Positions 62,800 to 64,000 of a DNA stretch of 64,000 nt are shown here, in pieces. The DNA comes from Marthasterias glacialis (Eukaryota; Echinodermata; Asteroidea; Forcipulatida; Asteriidae): contig OU452219.1 in NCBI GenBank assembly GCA_911728455.2, positions 22,813,219-22,877,218 of the forward strand. The letters run 5' to 3'. The translations under genes were made by a program, and so were the position numbers. The notes beneath the pieces are model-generated. The model did no database searches, was not told where the DNA came from, and saw only the letters and a list, made by a program, of their open reading frames with translations. Positions within the stretch are counted from its first letter, which is position 1. Each line of letters begins with the position of its first letter.

Positions 62800-64000
62800 G
62801 TCTAAGTAGTAGAGCTTAGGTTGCCATCTGACAATCTAGGTCATCCCCATTCATGCAACATGACCAGTCCATTTTAGCTGTCTATTCAGCAGTCAATGCT
62901 GAGGCTGTTGTTGGCTTGTGTCAGCACTTCATTGTTGGTTATGTGGTTCAAGTATTTGATGCCAAGTAGAGACCAGAGCTGCCTTATGTGGACTCAGGAG
63001 CGTTGTTTGATGTGATGCCTATAAAGCATGCTTCGGCTGAGTGAGTAGAGTAGGCAAGGTAGACTGGCAGCTTGTTAGACCCTGAGTTTTGTTGAGAGCC
63101 TGATACCACGCCTGTCCCAGAGTCTTTTCTTCAGGCGTCCGAAGGCGGCCGATGCAGATTGAGTAAGGGCAGCAAGCTCGCCATTCAGTGTGAGGTAACA
63201 AGAGACGGTAGATCCAAGGTACTTGAAGTGATCAACAGAATTAAGAGATATCCATAAAACAGAGAAAGGCAGATGTTTTCTTGATGTTGACATGAATACC
63301 ACAGGCAGTGGAAGCAGCTACAAATTGGTCTACCATCAAATGCAGTGCTGTTTCCTAGTGTGCGACTAATCCTGTGTTGTCCTTGTACATCAGGTGTCTG
63401 ACCTAAATATTGTGCATTTTCGTCTTCACCTTAAGCCACACGTTGCAGAGCTTGCCGTCAGTTTGAGATGTTACCATAATGCTCAGTCCCCCGGTTGGAA
63501 GTGAACATCACAGCAGAGAGAAATATTGTAAACAGGTTGGAGCGAGAATGCAACTCTGTCACATTGAATTCTTCACTGGCCTTCATGCCGTCATGAAAGC
63601 TCTGCAAGAGACTGATAATTTCAACCAGAGAGCCATACCTCGAGAGCAAAGACCACAGAAGTGGACAGCTGACTGTGTCGAATGCCTTTGAGAAGTCTAC
63701 AAATGCAATATATAGGGGCTCCTCGGTGGGACCTCAGGCAGCTCTGAAGCCACACTGCAGCTCTGGTAGGACCTCTTCTGCAATTGACTGTAGACATTTC
63801 ATGTGGACTTTTCCAAGGATTTTCCCAGCGATTAACAGACGCGATATACCATGGTAATTCCCGCATTCTTGCCTACTACCTTTGCATTTAAATATGGTGA
63901 CAATCAATGCATCCTTGAAGGCTTAAGGCAATTCACATAGAGAGACTCACCACCATGTTTGTAGACTTCGGCTGGGATGCTGTCCCATCCTGTGACTTTG
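62800..64000 (-). mobile_element. Degenerate non-LTR retrotransposon reverse transcriptase, continues past the window
   Basis: The minus strand encodes, in several frames, RT motifs in the right order. FVDFSKAFDTVSCPLLW is near 63660-63710. LMYKDNTGLVAH is near 63360-63395, where the catalytic YADD should be. FKYLGSTVSCYLTLNGELAA and AFGRLKKRLWDRRGIRLSTK are at 63080-63225. The YADD box reads YKDN, and frame breaks are present, so the copy is inactive. Family differs from the LINE tail at 790-1390 in its C-terminal half. Confidence 0.85.

Overview
The window is animal nuclear DNA: genes are split into short exons with GT-AG introns, the intergenic and intronic DNA is AT-rich and full of small transposons, and tRNA-derived SINEs are frequent. 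The repeat repertoire (TTAA-flanked MITEs, GGGCCC-ended hairpin elements, GGTCTC arrays) and a short interstitial TTAGGG-type tract suggest a marine invertebrate deuterostome. An echinoderm such as a sea star is my guess from repeat style, not a demonstrated assignment.

Positions 419-34864 (+) hold one large gene. I joined 42 exons by hand; all junctions are GT-AG, phases match throughout, and the sum is 5781 nt, giving a 1926-residue protein. Its order is a unique N-terminus, a very long ankyrin-repeat region, a WGR domain, the helical PARP regulatory domain and a PARP catalytic domain with an intact His-Tyr-Glu triad. This is the architecture of nematode PME-5-type ADP-ribosyltransferases. 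It is not tankyrase (no SAM domain, WGR present) and not PARP1 (no zinc fingers or BRCT). Its introns carry LINE, SINE and MITE insertions.

Positions 37526-53589 are a head-to-tail tandem duplication (about 7.7 and 8.4 kb). Each copy carries the same four-exon minus-strand gene for a 412-residue protein with a mitochondrial-type N-terminus and one membrane segment, of a family I do not recognise. The copies look identical apart from a poly-T tract and 681 bp present only in copy 2. Related repeats elsewhere run straight through that breakpoint, so copy 1 appears to have suffered a deletion. Either the duplication is extremely young or it is an assembly artefact.

The right edge of the duplication cuts the last exon of a third minus-strand gene (53470-53927), which contains a Y-x-GW-x(n)-DEW chromo-barrel/Tudor-like motif. 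The last 10 kb is mobile and satellite DNA: a large element with a 98-bp array and a 142-bp array, foldback copies, two GGTCTC arrays with palindromic ends, and a degenerate non-LTR reverse transcriptase entering from the right edge.

No operon logic applies. The PARP and the mitochondrial gene are convergent neighbours with no evident functional link. Nothing here is clearly a new multi-gene system. The most unusual items are the PME-5-type PARP, an orphan histone-type 3' stem-loop just upstream of it, an exon end amplified in tandem within its own intron, and the near-identical duplication.
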